From: Clostridium sp. CAG:557 | GTDB lineage: Bacteria; Bacillota; Clostridia; Oscillospirales; Acutalibacteraceae | Length of the DNA: 18,417 nt | Direction of reading: 5' to 3' | NCBI GenBank assembly: GCA_000435275.1 | Contig: FR883826.1 | Location: 41,053-59,469 of the forward strand | In this document: positions 1 through 8,129 of the stretch, one piece after another | Layout of the letters: every line of letters begins with the position of its first letter | Numbering within the stretch: the first letter of the stretch is position 1 | Made by a program: the position numbers and the translations under genes | The notes under the pieces: model-generated | Database searches by the model: none | Seen by the model: the letters and a program-made list of their open reading frames with translations, nothing else | Told to the model about the DNA's origin: nothing

Positions 1-194
1 AGTGCGGCGCCGGGGGGCTTATTTCTTTAGGATATTATAAATTCAAATAATTAAAATAAACTAAAAAAATAAATATTTATGTCTAAAAATGTTGTAAAGA
101 GAGAAAATTAGCTATATTTCTTTTTTTGGAACAAAAAAAACAATGCTAATGGTATATAATAGAATTAAAGTTAAAATAAAGTGAGGTGAAAACA
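1..194. other. Left-edge intergenic region with GC-rich patch and promoter of the first gene
   Basis: No gene is visible here. The first 20 bases are strikingly GC-rich for this genome and contain the 8-base palindrome CGGCGCCG. The rest is very AT-rich. A TATAAT hexamer at 155-160 lies about 35 bases before the first gene and is a plausible -10 element. I see no convincing -35 at 16-18 bases spacing, so the promoter call is partial. The Shine-Dalgarno GAGGTGA at 183-189 serves the ATG at 195. Confidence 0.5.
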
Positions 195-788
195 ATGAAA
201 AAAGTAATTTCAAGTGCATTGTCTTTGACGCTTTTATTGGGTTCAGTAAAAACATCTTTCGCTACGGAAACTCCTCAAATGGAAACCAATTTTACCATCA
301 AAACTAACTTTCCAACTCAACCAACAGCCAAAACTCCAGAACTGACAAAGGAGGAAAAACAAGAAATCAAAGCAGAAAAACAAGCACTTAAAGTTGAGAA
401 AGAGTTCAAGGAAAGATTAAACGACTCTTACGCAGAAATCATGGAGGAAAACCCCTGCATGAAAGTTGCGTTCAAAGAAGTATCTGAGCTTATTAAAAAA
501 CCTGATTTTGCAAAAATAACTGCCAAGTTAAACGAACTTAAGGACGAAAAAGAATCTTTACTTGCCTATAAAAAGAATTTGTTAGAAACAGCTGATTCTA
601 AAGAAAGCGAAAGTGTAAAAAAGCAGTTAAAGAACATAAACAATAGATTACAAGCTATTGAATACACAGAAAATTGCCTTACAAAAGTTAAAAAACGCTT
701 GCAAAGTGAAGGTACCATATTCTTAGCATCGCTTCTTTTTATTGAAATCTTGTTTTTTGGGCTATTGATGATAACGGCAAACCGTTGA
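195..788 (+). CDS. Small exported coiled-coil protein with C-terminal membrane anchor, unknown function
   Basis: I do not recognise a family. The 197-residue product begins with a clear signal peptide: a lysine pair, a hydrophobic core, and a likely cleavage after SFA near residue 24. A threonine/proline-rich linker follows, then a highly charged, Lys/Glu-rich helical stretch with heptad-like spacing (roughly residues 55-165). The protein ends in a single hydrophobic segment (about residues 172-194). The predicted topology is an extracytoplasmic coiled-coil held by a C-terminal transmembrane helix. ATG 195 is preferred over the in-frame GTG at 186, because GAGGTGA at 183-189 overlaps that GTG and sits correctly for the ATG. 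The gene appears monocistronic, with a hairpin terminator directly after its TGA stop. Two cysteines (PCMK and NCLT contexts) lie in the exported part. An envelope structural role is possible but is only inference. Confidence 0.75.
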   Translation: MKKVISSALSLTLLLGSVKTSFATETPQMETNFTIKTNFPTQPTAKTPELTKEEKQEIKAEKQALKVEKEFKERLNDSYAEIMEENPCMKVAFKEVSELIKKPDFAKITAKLNELKDEKESLLAYKKNLLETADSKESESVKKQLKNINNRLQAIEYTENCLTKVKKRLQSEGTIFLASLLFIEILFFGLLMITANR

Positions 789-798
789 CAAAGATTAC

Positions 799-836
799 CC
801 CTAGCACCAACATTAGTGCTAGGGATTATTTATTTT
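799..836 (+). terminator. Hairpin terminator between convergent genes
   Basis: CCCTAGCAC (799-807) pairs perfectly with GTGCTAGGG (816-824) across an 8-base loop. The plus strand continues with a T-rich tail, ATTATTTATTTTTT. It lies 10 bases after the stop of the small exported protein and just beyond the stop of the convergent cdaR. It may serve both, but the T tract favours the plus direction. Confidence 0.8.
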
Positions 837-2101
837 TTGGTTATTCCAATGTTTATGTTATAGGAACCATACGCCCAACACTTATTTGAGTATGAATTAA
901 AAATAATTTTTGCTGGCATTTGCGTTCGGCCAATAAACTCTTCTTTTCCCGACAAATCAACTTCCACAGAAATGTCATCTTCTGACAACGACCTCAACTG
1001 CGATAACGGACCCATTACTTGAACTGGCAAGCTGGACGTATGCGAAGTTGCTAATTTGTCCTCGGGTAAATTTTTAAATTTAATATTTTTCACGATTACT
1101 GTTCGACTTTGAAAACCTAACAAGTTTAATTTAACGGTTGCATTATAGGTATTGCAGAGATTTCTGCAGTCACTTGGAAGCTTTATTTCTTGTTCAAACT
1201 GGCCGTGTTCCAGATTTACCTGAGATAAATCAATTGGTTCCAAAGATACCGAATTTAGGCTGTTTATTACTTCATTAGGTGCTGCGATTTCAATTTTATT
1301 AGGCGACACTTGCATCGATAAATTTTTCATATTAAGCCCACTTGGAACCGAAGTAAACTCTGGCACAACGTTCACAAATTTGCGCTGAAGAACTGTGATA
1401 TTTGCATTAACTTTTGTAACACTCATTGTTAAATTTTTCATGTTAATTTTGTTACCGTTGTTATCAAATAAATATATTGGCAAATCGTTCAAGTCAGTTG
1501 TTTTTGTCAATGTTCCTGAAATATTTTCCTCTACAGTAACACTTGCAATACTCGAAACAAGCGATTCTGGCCCAGAAACAGTTACTTGTGGCTCCGACAA
1601 CGCAATTGGTGCAACAAAATAATCTGTATCGGCAGTAAATTTTATGTTCGGCGTTATGTCAAAAGTTTGACTTTTATACCTATCAACAACTACTGTAACA
1701 AATTTAGGTGAAACACTCGAAGAAAATTCGTAATCAGTCAATATGCTATTTTTTTTCGCTGACAATTCTAATGTATATTTTCCTGTAGAATTTATCATAT
1801 TCGCAGACTGCTGCGCTGTAATTTGAATATCGCTCTTTGAAAGCTGCCCTAAAATCAACCTATTTCCGGTAACAGAAACTTCTGCCTTAATGTCATCTGT
1901 TCCAAAGACTGTAAGTCCGCTTTCTTTCGCACTCTCTGACAATGAAACACTAATCGGTATGTCAGTAATCAGTTTCGTTGTAGATTCTGAAGCACTTGTT
2001 GACAGAATAATCCAAAAAATAAACGCAATTATCACAGAAAAAAGCATAACAACTTTATTATTATAAAATAGCCGACCTAAATTAAATCTTTTTATTTTCA
2101 T
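830..2101 (-). CDS. cdaR: CdaR, YbbR-domain regulator of the c-di-AMP synthase
   Basis: The 423-residue protein has one N-terminal membrane helix (about residues 17-35). A long extracytoplasmic region of consecutive YbbR-type beta-rich repeats follows, with recurring patterns such as VSGPESLVSSI, VSPNKIEIAAPNEV and VMGPLSQL. This is the CdaR/YbbR architecture, whose members bind CdaA at the membrane and modulate its diadenylate cyclase activity. The start ATG lies inside the end of cdaA (20-base overlap) and has a GAGGA ribosome site about 8 bases ahead, which indicates translational coupling. In most Bacillota glmM follows this gene. Here the next gene is convergent and unrelated, so the usual cdaA-cdaR-glmM trio is interrupted. 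Confidence 0.92.
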   Translation of the reverse strand: MKIKRFNLGRLFYNNKVVMLFSVIIAFIFWIILSTSASESTTKLITDIPISVSLSESAKESGLTVFGTDDIKAEVSVTGNRLILGQLSKSDIQITAQQSANMINSTGKYTLELSAKKNSILTDYEFSSSVSPKFVTVVVDRYKSQTFDITPNIKFTADTDYFVAPIALSEPQVTVSGPESLVSSIASVTVEENISGTLTKTTDLNDLPIYLFDNNGNKINMKNLTMSVTKVNANITVLQRKFVNVVPEFTSVPSGLNMKNLSMQVSPNKIEIAAPNEVINSLNSVSLEPIDLSQVNLEHGQFEQEIKLPSDCRNLCNTYNATVKLNLLGFQSRTVIVKNIKFKNLPEDKLATSHTSSLPVQVMGPLSQLRSLSEDDISVEVDLSGKEEFIGRTQMPAKIIFNSYSNKCWAYGSYNINIGITKK

Positions 2102-2972
2102 TTTTTTTCCTCATTATAGAACTTATAAACTGACTTTTTACTTTCGATTCTTCAAAGCCTAAAAGTATGTTTTTTTCTAGCAGCTTAATTAAATCTTCTT
2201 TTTCATAATTTCTAGTCAAAACACCATTCATTGCAGTAGAAATTTTTCCATTTTCCTCCGAAACCACAACCGCAATCGCGTCGGAAATCTCACTTATTCC
2301 TAGTGCTGCACGGTGCCTTGTTCCTATGTCTGGGCTGACATTTTCATTCTTCGTCAAAGGTAAAATGCAACCCGCTGCGTATACTGCTGAACCTCGAATA
2401 ACCATTGCTCCATCGTGAAGCGGAGCCTTATTAAAAAATATATTTCCTATAATTGGCACAGATGGTTTTGCTCTCAGAATAGTCCCGGTATCAATAATAT
2501 CTCCTAGCTTTGTCTGTCTTTCAAAAACAATCAGCGCTCCCGTTCTGGTCTGCTGTAGCAAAAATATTGCATCAACTACGGTGTGAATACACTTTTGCTG
2601 CAATTTATAAGATGCTATATTATATTTATGTGGCGCACTCGATGTCCAATAGCGACTTATTTTGCTTCTGCCTATCTGCTCAAGTGCTCTGCGCAACTCC
2701 GGCTGAAATACAACCAAAAGCGCAATTATTCCAAATTCGAAAAATTTGTTTAATAAAAAACTTAACATTCGAAAATTAAATTGGAATGACGCAATATACG
2801 CAATAACTAAAATTAATATGCCCTTTACTAGCTGACTTGCTCTAGTTTCCCTTATTAGTTTAATAAAGCTGTAAATGATAAACGCCATAATAGAAATATC
2901 AAGAAAATCAGAAACTGTAAAAGTTTTCATCAAAATAAAGAAAGCATTTAAATTATTCGTGATAAAATCCAT
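2082..2972 (-). CDS. cdaA: CdaA, membrane diadenylate cyclase (c-di-AMP synthase)
   Basis: The protein condenses two ATP into cyclic di-AMP, a second messenger controlling potassium and osmolyte uptake and cell-wall homeostasis. It has three hydrophobic helices in residues about 23-92, a short linker, then the DAC (DisA_N) catalytic domain. Both hallmark motifs are present: DGA at residues 187-189 (context LHDGAMVI) and RHR at 219-221 (context GTRHRAAL). It should therefore be active. The length of 296 residues is slightly above the usual 270-280. The ATG is preceded by AGAAGGAAG at good spacing. A promoter sits at 3025-3053 and cdaR overlaps downstream, so the pair forms one transcription unit, possibly also read from the upstream desulfurase genes. 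Confidence 0.95.
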   Translation of the reverse strand: MDFITNNLNAFFILMKTFTVSDFLDISIMAFIIYSFIKLIRETRASQLVKGILILVIAYIASFQFNFRMLSFLLNKFFEFGIIALLVVFQPELRRALEQIGRSKISRYWTSSAPHKYNIASYKLQQKCIHTVVDAIFLLQQTRTGALIVFERQTKLGDIIDTGTILRAKPSVPIIGNIFFNKAPLHDGAMVIRGSAVYAAGCILPLTKNENVSPDIGTRHRAALGISEISDAIAVVVSEENGKISTAMNGVLTRNYEKEDLIKLLEKNILLGFEESKVKSQFISSIMRKKNENKKI

Positions 2973-3024
2973 TGTTTTCTTCCTTCTGCGAGAAATTCTC
3001 TTATTTTTAAGTTAATCTATAATA

Positions 3025-3053
3025 ATTTTAACATATTTATTTAGTTATGAAAA
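3025..3053 (-). promoter_or_regulatory. Promoter of cdaA-cdaR
   Basis: On the minus strand TTTTCA (3048-3053) is followed after exactly 17 bases by TAAAAT (3025-3030). A TGT immediately ahead of the -10 makes it an extended -10 element. It lies between the stop of the desulfurase gene and cdaA, giving an untranslated leader of about 45 bases. I see no terminator hairpin in front of it, so read-through from upstream is also possible. Confidence 0.55.
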
Positions 3054-3063
3054 GTTTTTTATT

Positions 3064-4206
3064 TTAATTAGACTTTATTTTCTTTACAACTTCTATCAGT
3101 GCGTCTATGTCTGATTTTCTAGTAAATGCCGACGGGCAAATCCGTACTGCACCTCTTTCTAAAGTTTCGCAGAACCTATGTGCAGCCGGCGCACAGTGCA
3201 AACCTGGGCGAACATAAATTTGATGTTTATTCAGAATCGCACCGACATTTTCACTATGCATTCCGACAACATTGAACGACAAAAGTGGAACAAAATATTT
3301 CGGGTCTGGCCTGCTCATATACAGCTCAACATTTTTAAGTTCCGACAACCTTTCATACAAATAATTTATTAAATCGTGCTCATGTTTCGCTATCTTTTCG
3401 ACTTTTGCCGTGTTTAAAAATTTTATGCCTGCGTGTAATCCTGCTATTCCGATTAAATTTTGCGTGCCACTTTCAAATTTTTCTGGCATTACGTTCGTTT
3501 GCACATATGTTTCCGAATTTATTCCCGTTCCACCCTCTATTATTGTGGGGAGTTCTTCTCCATGTGACGTTATCAAAATGCCTGTTCCCATCGGGCCATA
3601 AAGCCCTTTATGCCCGGCTAAACATAGGTAATCAATTTGTGTTTCTTGCAAATCTATCGGAATATGTCCGGCACTTTGCGCTGCGTCTACCAACATCGGA
3701 ATTCCATATTCGTGTGCCATTGCACAGATTCGAGAAATTGGCAAGCGAATTCCCCAAACATTAGACGCGTGTGTACATGCAATAAGAACTGTTTTCGAAT
3801 TTATCGCATTTCTGAATGAGTCAAGTGTCGCTTCATTGTCTCCAGGAAACACTTTTGCTTCCGAGAACGTTATACCTTTTTCTTCTAACGCTTTTAATGG
3901 TCGCGTTATTGCATTGTGTTCTAAACACGAAACGACAACATGATCTCCTGGCTTTAACAGCCCTTTAAAAACCAGATTTATCGCGTGGGTACAGTTTAGT
4001 GTAAAAACAACGCATTCTGGGCCTTTTGCATTGAAAAATTTAGCTATAGATTTTCTGCATTCATAAATTTCAAGTGCGGCATTTATCGACATATTATGCC
4101 CACTTCTTCCTGGATTTGCTCCTAGCTTTTTTAGTGCATACATCGTTGCGTTGGCAACGTTTTGAGGTTTTGGGTAAGTCGTAGCTGCATTGTCTAAATA
4201 TATCAT
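3064..4206 (-). CDS. Cysteine desulfurase-like PLP enzyme (class V aminotransferase)
   Basis: The 380-residue protein matches the SufS/Csd-like branch of class V aminotransferases. Landmarks are LDNAATTYPKP at the N-terminus, EHNA (His97) that stacks on PLP, VDAAQSAG (Asp174), and the PLP lysine Lys200 in AGHKGLYGP. SGTQN at 247-251 and the persulfide cysteine Cys338 in RPGLHCAP complete the set. The reaction would be L-cysteine to alanine with sulfur passed to a carrier; selenocysteine could be an alternative substrate. Its ATG overlaps the TAA of the upstream DUF3343 gene (TAATG), so the two are translationally coupled. This subfamily commonly neighbours DUF3343 proteins rather than SufU or IscU, and no Fe-S scaffold gene is present here. 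The sulfur acceptor therefore remains open. Confidence 0.9.
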   Translation of the reverse strand: MIYLDNAATTYPKPQNVANATMYALKKLGANPGRSGHNMSINAALEIYECRKSIAKFFNAKGPECVVFTLNCTHAINLVFKGLLKPGDHVVVSCLEHNAITRPLKALEEKGITFSEAKVFPGDNEATLDSFRNAINSKTVLIACTHASNVWGIRLPISRICAMAHEYGIPMLVDAAQSAGHIPIDLQETQIDYLCLAGHKGLYGPMGTGILITSHGEELPTIIEGGTGINSETYVQTNVMPEKFESGTQNLIGIAGLHAGIKFLNTAKVEKIAKHEHDLINYLYERLSELKNVELYMSRPDPKYFVPLLSFNVVGMHSENVGAILNKHQIYVRPGLHCAPAAHRFCETLERGAVRICPSAFTRKSDIDALIEVVKKIKSN

Positions 4207-4448
4207 TACTTCGCCTCCAATTTTTTTATGTCGAGCACCTTTATTTGTGACTTTTCTAATATTTTTGCCGCTTTTTCTGCCTTATCGTAAACCAACAAGC
4301 CATATCCACAACCGGATAAAGCTTTATTTTTGGGTACTCGTTTGATTTCGATTTTTATTCCTTTTGAGTTCAATAAGTCGCGCCCTTTCATTGCGTAGGT
4401 TATTGAACTCAATATAAACAACGCTTTTTTCAAGGGTATCAACTCCAT
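4206..4448 (-). CDS. DUF3343 family putative S/Se carrier protein
   Basis: From the ATG at 4448 the product is 80 residues, the usual DUF3343 size. It has a beta-alpha-beta-like pattern and one conserved-looking cysteine in SGCGYGLLVY (Cys47). The family is annotated as a putative Se/S carrier and often sits beside class V desulfurases, so Cys47 may accept sulfur from the downstream enzyme; that is inference. An alternative TTG start at 4502, with AGAAGGA only 3-4 bases ahead, would add 18 residues (NKRKNTSIYWYQKEKC) that do not look like the family. The ribosome site for the ATG (AGAAAGAAAAG) is weak, so the start is uncertain. The gene appears to be the first of its operon. Confidence 0.72.
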   Translation of the reverse strand: MELIPLKKALFILSSITYAMKGRDLLNSKGIKIEIKRVPKNKALSGCGYGLLVYDKAEKAAKILEKSQIKVLDIKKLEAK

Positions 4449-4648
4449 ACACTTTTCTTTCTGATACCAGTATATGCTTGTATTTTTTCTTTTGTTAAGC
4501 AATATTCCTTCTCGTCAAGTGGAAGTAACTTTTATACTAAGACTTTTTTGCGCCGTTTTTCAAGGACTTTAATAGCACAGATAGAGAAAATTTTAATAAT
4601 ATTGTCTGCATATACAAACTTGTAAATAAATTTAAATTATTTTATCTT

Positions 4649-4689
4649 AAAAAAGCCGAAACGCTGGACTTAATAATCCGTGTTTCGGC
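4649..4689 (-). terminator. Strong terminator after ispF
   Basis: GCCGAAAC (4655-4662) pairs with GTTTCGGC (4682-4689). An inner extension is formed by a G-T and a C-G pair and then GGA/TCC. On the minus strand the hairpin is followed by six T residues (4649-4654 region), the typical intrinsic terminator form. It lies about 50 bases beyond the ispF stop and closes the trmB-to-ispF run. Confidence 0.88.
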
Positions 4690-4736
4690 AAAAATATTAT
4701 GTGTTTTTTATAGTGTTTCTCATTTGATAATAAAAA

Positions 4737-5204
4737 TTAAATTAAAAGGCACACCGCATGTGCTGAAATTCCTTCTAGCCTGCCGGTAAAGCCTAAGCCT
4801 TCTTCTGTGGTAGCCTTTATACTAATTTGAGAAACTTCAGCATTGCATACATTGGCAATGTTTGTACGCATTTTAGATATAAATTGGGAAAGTTTAGGCT
4901 TTTGCGCAATAATTGTTGCATCTATATTGGAAATTTTATAGCCCGCTGAATCAATTTTTTGGCAAACTACTTCTAGCAGCTTCAAGCTATTTGCGCCTTT
5001 AAATAGTGGCTCCGTGTCAGGAAAAAGCTTGCCAATGTCACCCAAAGCAGCCGCTCCAAGAAGTGCATCCATAATCGCATGAACGAGCACATCTGCATCG
5101 GAGTGCCCCAATAGTCCGTGAGTGTGTGGGATTTCACAGCCACCCAAAATTAATTTTCGTCCGGATACCAATTTATGTACATCATAACCGTGACCAATTC
5201 TCAT
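4737..5204 (-). CDS. ispF: IspF, 2-C-methyl-D-erythritol 2,4-cyclodiphosphate synthase
   Basis: This enzyme converts CDP-ME-2-phosphate to MEcPP with release of CMP, the fifth step of the MEP isoprenoid pathway. At 155 residues it has the family's length. Visible motifs are GYDVHKL (metal ligands Asp8 and His10), LLGHSDADVLVHAIMDALLG (third ligand His42), GDIGKLFPD, and the C-terminal TTEEGLGFTGR loop. Its ATG overlaps the TGA of ispD by four bases (ATGA), so translation is coupled and the two consecutive-function enzymes are made together. It is the last gene of the operon, followed by the terminator. Confidence 0.97.
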   Translation of the reverse strand: MRIGHGYDVHKLVSGRKLILGGCEIPHTHGLLGHSDADVLVHAIMDALLGAAALGDIGKLFPDTEPLFKGANSLKLLEVVCQKIDSAGYKISNIDATIIAQKPKLSQFISKMRTNIANVCNAEVSQISIKATTEEGLGFTGRLEGISAHAVCLLI

Positions 5205-5899
5205 AACGATTTTCCTCTTAAGTTTAATATATTTTCAAAAACTGCAATATCATCGGGCGTTGTCAGCTTAAAATTGGAATAGCTTCCCTTTACAATATGG
5301 ACCATTTTCCCCATTTTCTCAATCAGCTGACAGTCATCAGTATAATTAACACCACTTTTAATTGCAGACAGCATCGCGTCAATGTATAAATTCTTTTCAA
5401 AAACTTGTGGAGTTTGTATATTCCACAAAGTGCTACGGTCTGGAGTGGAAATCACAAAATTATCATTGTTCAAAATTTTAAGAGTGTCTTTACAAGGAAT
5501 TCCAAGCGAACTCGCTTTATGTACTATTGCATCAGCAATAGATTCGTCAATTTTTTCGCTCGTAATAAGACATCTTGCTGCATCGTGAATTGCAAAATAT
5601 TTCGCTTTCTCATTACAAAGTTTAACTCCGGAAAACACCGATTCCTGCCGAAATTCTCCACCTAGCGCAAAATTCTTAAATTTGCTTATAGAATACTCAC
5701 TTATAATACTTTTTAACTTTGATTCATGTTCTTTTTTACAAACTACAATGATTTCACTTATAGCGTCTGATTTTTCAAAAGCTTTTAACGTATACGCTAC
5801 TGCTGGAATTTTATTTAGCGGTAAAAATATTTTGTCTTTTCCCATGCGAGTTGAATTTCCTGCTGCCACAATTATTGCTGAAACAAAAATATTATTCAT
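5201..5899 (-). CDS. ispD: IspD, 2-C-methyl-D-erythritol 4-phosphate cytidylyltransferase
   Basis: The enzyme joins MEP and CTP to give CDP-ME, step three of the MEP pathway. The nucleotide-binding signature SAIIVAAGNSTRMGKDK is at the N-terminus. IHDAAR lies at about residues 104-109, TPQVFE is present, and TDDCQLIE provides the acidic pocket. After HDAAR the usual proline is replaced by cysteine (RCLIT), a small oddity. I chose ATG 5899 (232 residues) because GAGGA lies 7 bases upstream. The in-frame ATG at 5920 would add seven residues and has a poorer ribosome site. The gene follows the sensor kinase gene by 27 bases. The usual IspE step between IspD and IspF is not encoded here. Confidence 0.95.
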   Translation of the reverse strand: MNNIFVSAIIVAAGNSTRMGKDKIFLPLNKIPAVAYTLKAFEKSDAISEIIVVCKKEHESKLKSIISEYSISKFKNFALGGEFRQESVFSGVKLCNEKAKYFAIHDAARCLITSEKIDESIADAIVHKASSLGIPCKDTLKILNNDNFVISTPDRSTLWNIQTPQVFEKNLYIDAMLSAIKSGVNYTDDCQLIEKMGKMVHIVKGSYSNFKLTTPDDIAVFENILNLRGKSL

Positions 5900-5926
5900 G
5901 AATAAATCCTCGTTTATCATAAAAAA

Positions 5927-7345
5927 CTAGCCTTCATCCGGAGTTTTTGCTATCGGAATTGAAATTGTAACTACTGTGCCAACATTTTCTTCACTTGCTA
6001 TATCCAGCGTTCCAGAATGCAGCTGAACTAATTCATTTACCACCGCCAAGCCGATTCCTGAGCCTTTTTGCGTTGTATTTGCTTTATAAAATTTATCTTT
6101 TACATGCGGCAAATGTTCTGCTGGAATTCCGCAACCTGTATCGCTGACCGATATATAAATATAGCCAGCAGCTTCTTTGGCTTTTACTGTGACTGTGCCT
6201 CCGTTTGCGGTGTATTTTAGTGCGTTATCTATCACATTTATAAAAACTTGGCGCAGACGATTTCTATCACCCAAAACTGGAGACAATAGCGGCGGTTCTG
6301 AATAGATAAGTTCTTTATTTTCTGACGCGGCCCTATCTTTAAACATATAAACCGCTTCACTAAGTTCTGCTAAAATGTCTATTCGCTCTAGGCTTAAAAC
6401 CATCTTTCCGCACTGAAGCCTCGAAAAATCAAGCAGTTCTTCTACCAAACCGCAAAGTCGTTCAGATTCGTGAATTATAACTTTTAGCCCTCGTTTATTC
6501 ATCTCGAAATCTTTTTCTTCGCCGAGTTCTATCGTCTCCGCCCAGCCTTTTATAGCCGTTAAAGGTGTTCGCAATTCATGCGAAATCGACGATATAAACT
6601 CATTTTTTACCTTTTCTGATTCTCCCAGCTTGCGCGCCATATAATTTACCGTATCACATAGCTCCCCTACTTCATCATCGTAAGTTTTATCGATTCTCGC
6701 ATTGAAATCCCCTAACGCAATTTTTCGCGCGGTTTTGCCTATTTCTCGAATCGGGTTAACTATCGAATTTATAAAATACGAGCTGGACATAATTACAAAA
6801 AACAAAATAGCCAGTCCAATCGTTATGCAACCAATTATCAGCCAAAATATCGTATTGTCCACCGCGCGCAGTGATACAATATATCTGACCGCGCCTATAA
6901 ATTCACCGTCATTTGTATAAATCGCTTTTGTTTGCGCCATAACATTTTCGCCAGATGAATTTTTTCCTATAAACAGGCCCACATGGCCTTCTGAATTTTG
7001 CGCTTCGTTATAATCTATCATCTCGAAGTTTTTAGCAGGCAAAAATCCCGTAGATGTAAGAATGGGTTCATTACTGTTGTTAAATGCAACCACTTCCATT
7101 AAATTTTTATCTTCGAAATCAGAAATATAAAGCTTGACTTTAGAAATAAAATTCTTTTCAGAGTCCTCTTTGTATCCGGGAAAAACATTTATCAAACTCG
7201 CCGATTTGTTATTTATGGCCTGTTGAACCCCATTATAAAAAAACTCATGAATAAAAACAGACAAGCCCAACTCTATTGCAACCAACGTCACAAAAATCAT
7301 CCCGAGGCTGTTAAGAAGCCATCGCTTAGTTATTCCTCTAACCAT
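5927..7345 (-). CDS. HAMP-domain sensor histidine kinase
   Basis: This 472-residue membrane kinase has TM1 at about residues 13-33, an extracytoplasmic sensor region at 34-165, and TM2 at 166-187. A HAMP linker follows (about 188-240). The HisKA helix pair carries the phospho-acceptor His256 in SISHELRTPL. The HATPase domain shows an N box at 370-374 (INVIDNALKYT), G1 DTGCGIP (402-408) and G2 GSGIGLAVV. All catalytic boxes are intact. It lies 38 bases after its OmpR-type partner regulator and has an AGAGGTGA ribosome site, so the two form a cognate pair. The sensor region does not match a family I recognise, so the signal is unknown. The upstream lipoprotein in the same operon is a candidate accessory. 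Confidence 0.93.
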   Translation of the reverse strand: MVRGITKRWLLNSLGMIFVTLVAIELGLSVFIHEFFYNGVQQAINNKSASLINVFPGYKEDSEKNFISKVKLYISDFEDKNLMEVVAFNNSNEPILTSTGFLPAKNFEMIDYNEAQNSEGHVGLFIGKNSSGENVMAQTKAIYTNDGEFIGAVRYIVSLRAVDNTIFWLIIGCITIGLAILFFVIMSSSYFINSIVNPIREIGKTARKIALGDFNARIDKTYDDEVGELCDTVNYMARKLGESEKVKNEFISSISHELRTPLTAIKGWAETIELGEEKDFEMNKRGLKVIIHESERLCGLVEELLDFSRLQCGKMVLSLERIDILAELSEAVYMFKDRAASENKELIYSEPPLLSPVLGDRNRLRQVFINVIDNALKYTANGGTVTVKAKEAAGYIYISVSDTGCGIPAEHLPHVKDKFYKANTTQKGSGIGLAVVNELVQLHSGTLDIASEENVGTVVTISIPIAKTPDEG

Positions 7346-7383
7346 TCAACTTTCACCTCTTTAAGAAAAAAGTTTGCAAAACC

Positions 7384-8082
7384 TCACGCTTCCCATTTAT
7401 AACCAAGCCCCCATACCGTCAAAATATGCTTCGGGACCGACGGTTCATCCTCAACTTTCATGCGCAGTCTGCGAATATTTACATCAACAATTTTCTCTTC
7501 GCCAACATAGTCTTCGCCCCAAACGTGCGTTAAAATATCAGTTCGGCTAAGCGCCGCACTCGGATTTGAAAAAAAGTACTCCATAATCTGAAATTCAACC
7601 TGCGTCAGTTCAACTAACTCACCACGTTTCAACAGAGTTCTATTTCTCATATTTAAAATAAATTCACCCGATCTTAGTTCTTCTTTAAACTTGTTGTCCG
7701 AACGCATCTGCGCCAGGGCAACTCTGCGATAAACGGCGTCAACTCTTGCGACTAATTCTGATGGACTAAACGGTTTTGTTACATAATCATCTGCACCAGT
7801 CATAAGCCCAGTAATTTTGTCCATTTCCTGAGTTTTTGCTGTTAGCATAATTATTCCAATCTCGTTGCTTTGTTTTCTAAGCTCCTTGCACACAGTAATT
7901 CCGTCTATGCCCGGCATCATTATGTCTAAAACAGCCACATCAAAATCTGGGCTTTCTGCATAAATCTGTAAAGCTTTCTCTCCACAATCTGCCTCTGTTA
8001 CGTCATAACCCGCTCTTTGCAGGTTTATTACCACAAATTCACGAATCGCGGCTTCATCTTCTACAACCAAAATTTTTTTCAT
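7384..8082 (-). CDS. OmpR/PhoB-family response regulator
   Basis: The 232-residue protein has a receiver domain with acidic residues Glu8 and Asp9, phospho-acceptor Asp53 in VLDIMMPG, Thr81 and Lys103 (VTKPFSP). A C-terminal winged-helix DNA-binding domain follows (about 135-230), ending in VDVNIRRLRMKVE and HILTVWGLGYKW. It is a complete PhoB/OmpR-type transcription factor, presumably phosphorylated by the kinase encoded directly downstream. The ribosome site before its ATG is weak (GAGTG), so it may depend partly on coupling with the lipoprotein gene 47 bases upstream. Its targets cannot be read from the sequence. Autoregulation of this operon is possible. Confidence 0.95.
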   Translation of the reverse strand: MKKILVVEDEAAIREFVVINLQRAGYDVTEADCGEKALQIYAESPDFDVAVLDIMMPGIDGITVCKELRKQSNEIGIIMLTAKTQEMDKITGLMTGADDYVTKPFSPSELVARVDAVYRRVALAQMRSDNKFKEELRSGEFILNMRNRTLLKRGELVELTQVEFQIMEYFFSNPSAALSRTDILTHVWGEDYVGEEKIVDVNIRRLRMKVEDEPSVPKHILTVWGLGYKWEA

Positions 8083-8129
8083 AAATTAATCGGCACTCAA
8101 AACTACCGTGCCATCCTCCCTCTACGATA

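Noticed and set aside
3178..3819. Several plus-strand open frames across the desulfurase gene (up to 119 codons)
   Set aside because: They lie antisense to a gene with complete family motifs and have no ribosome sites or recognisable content.
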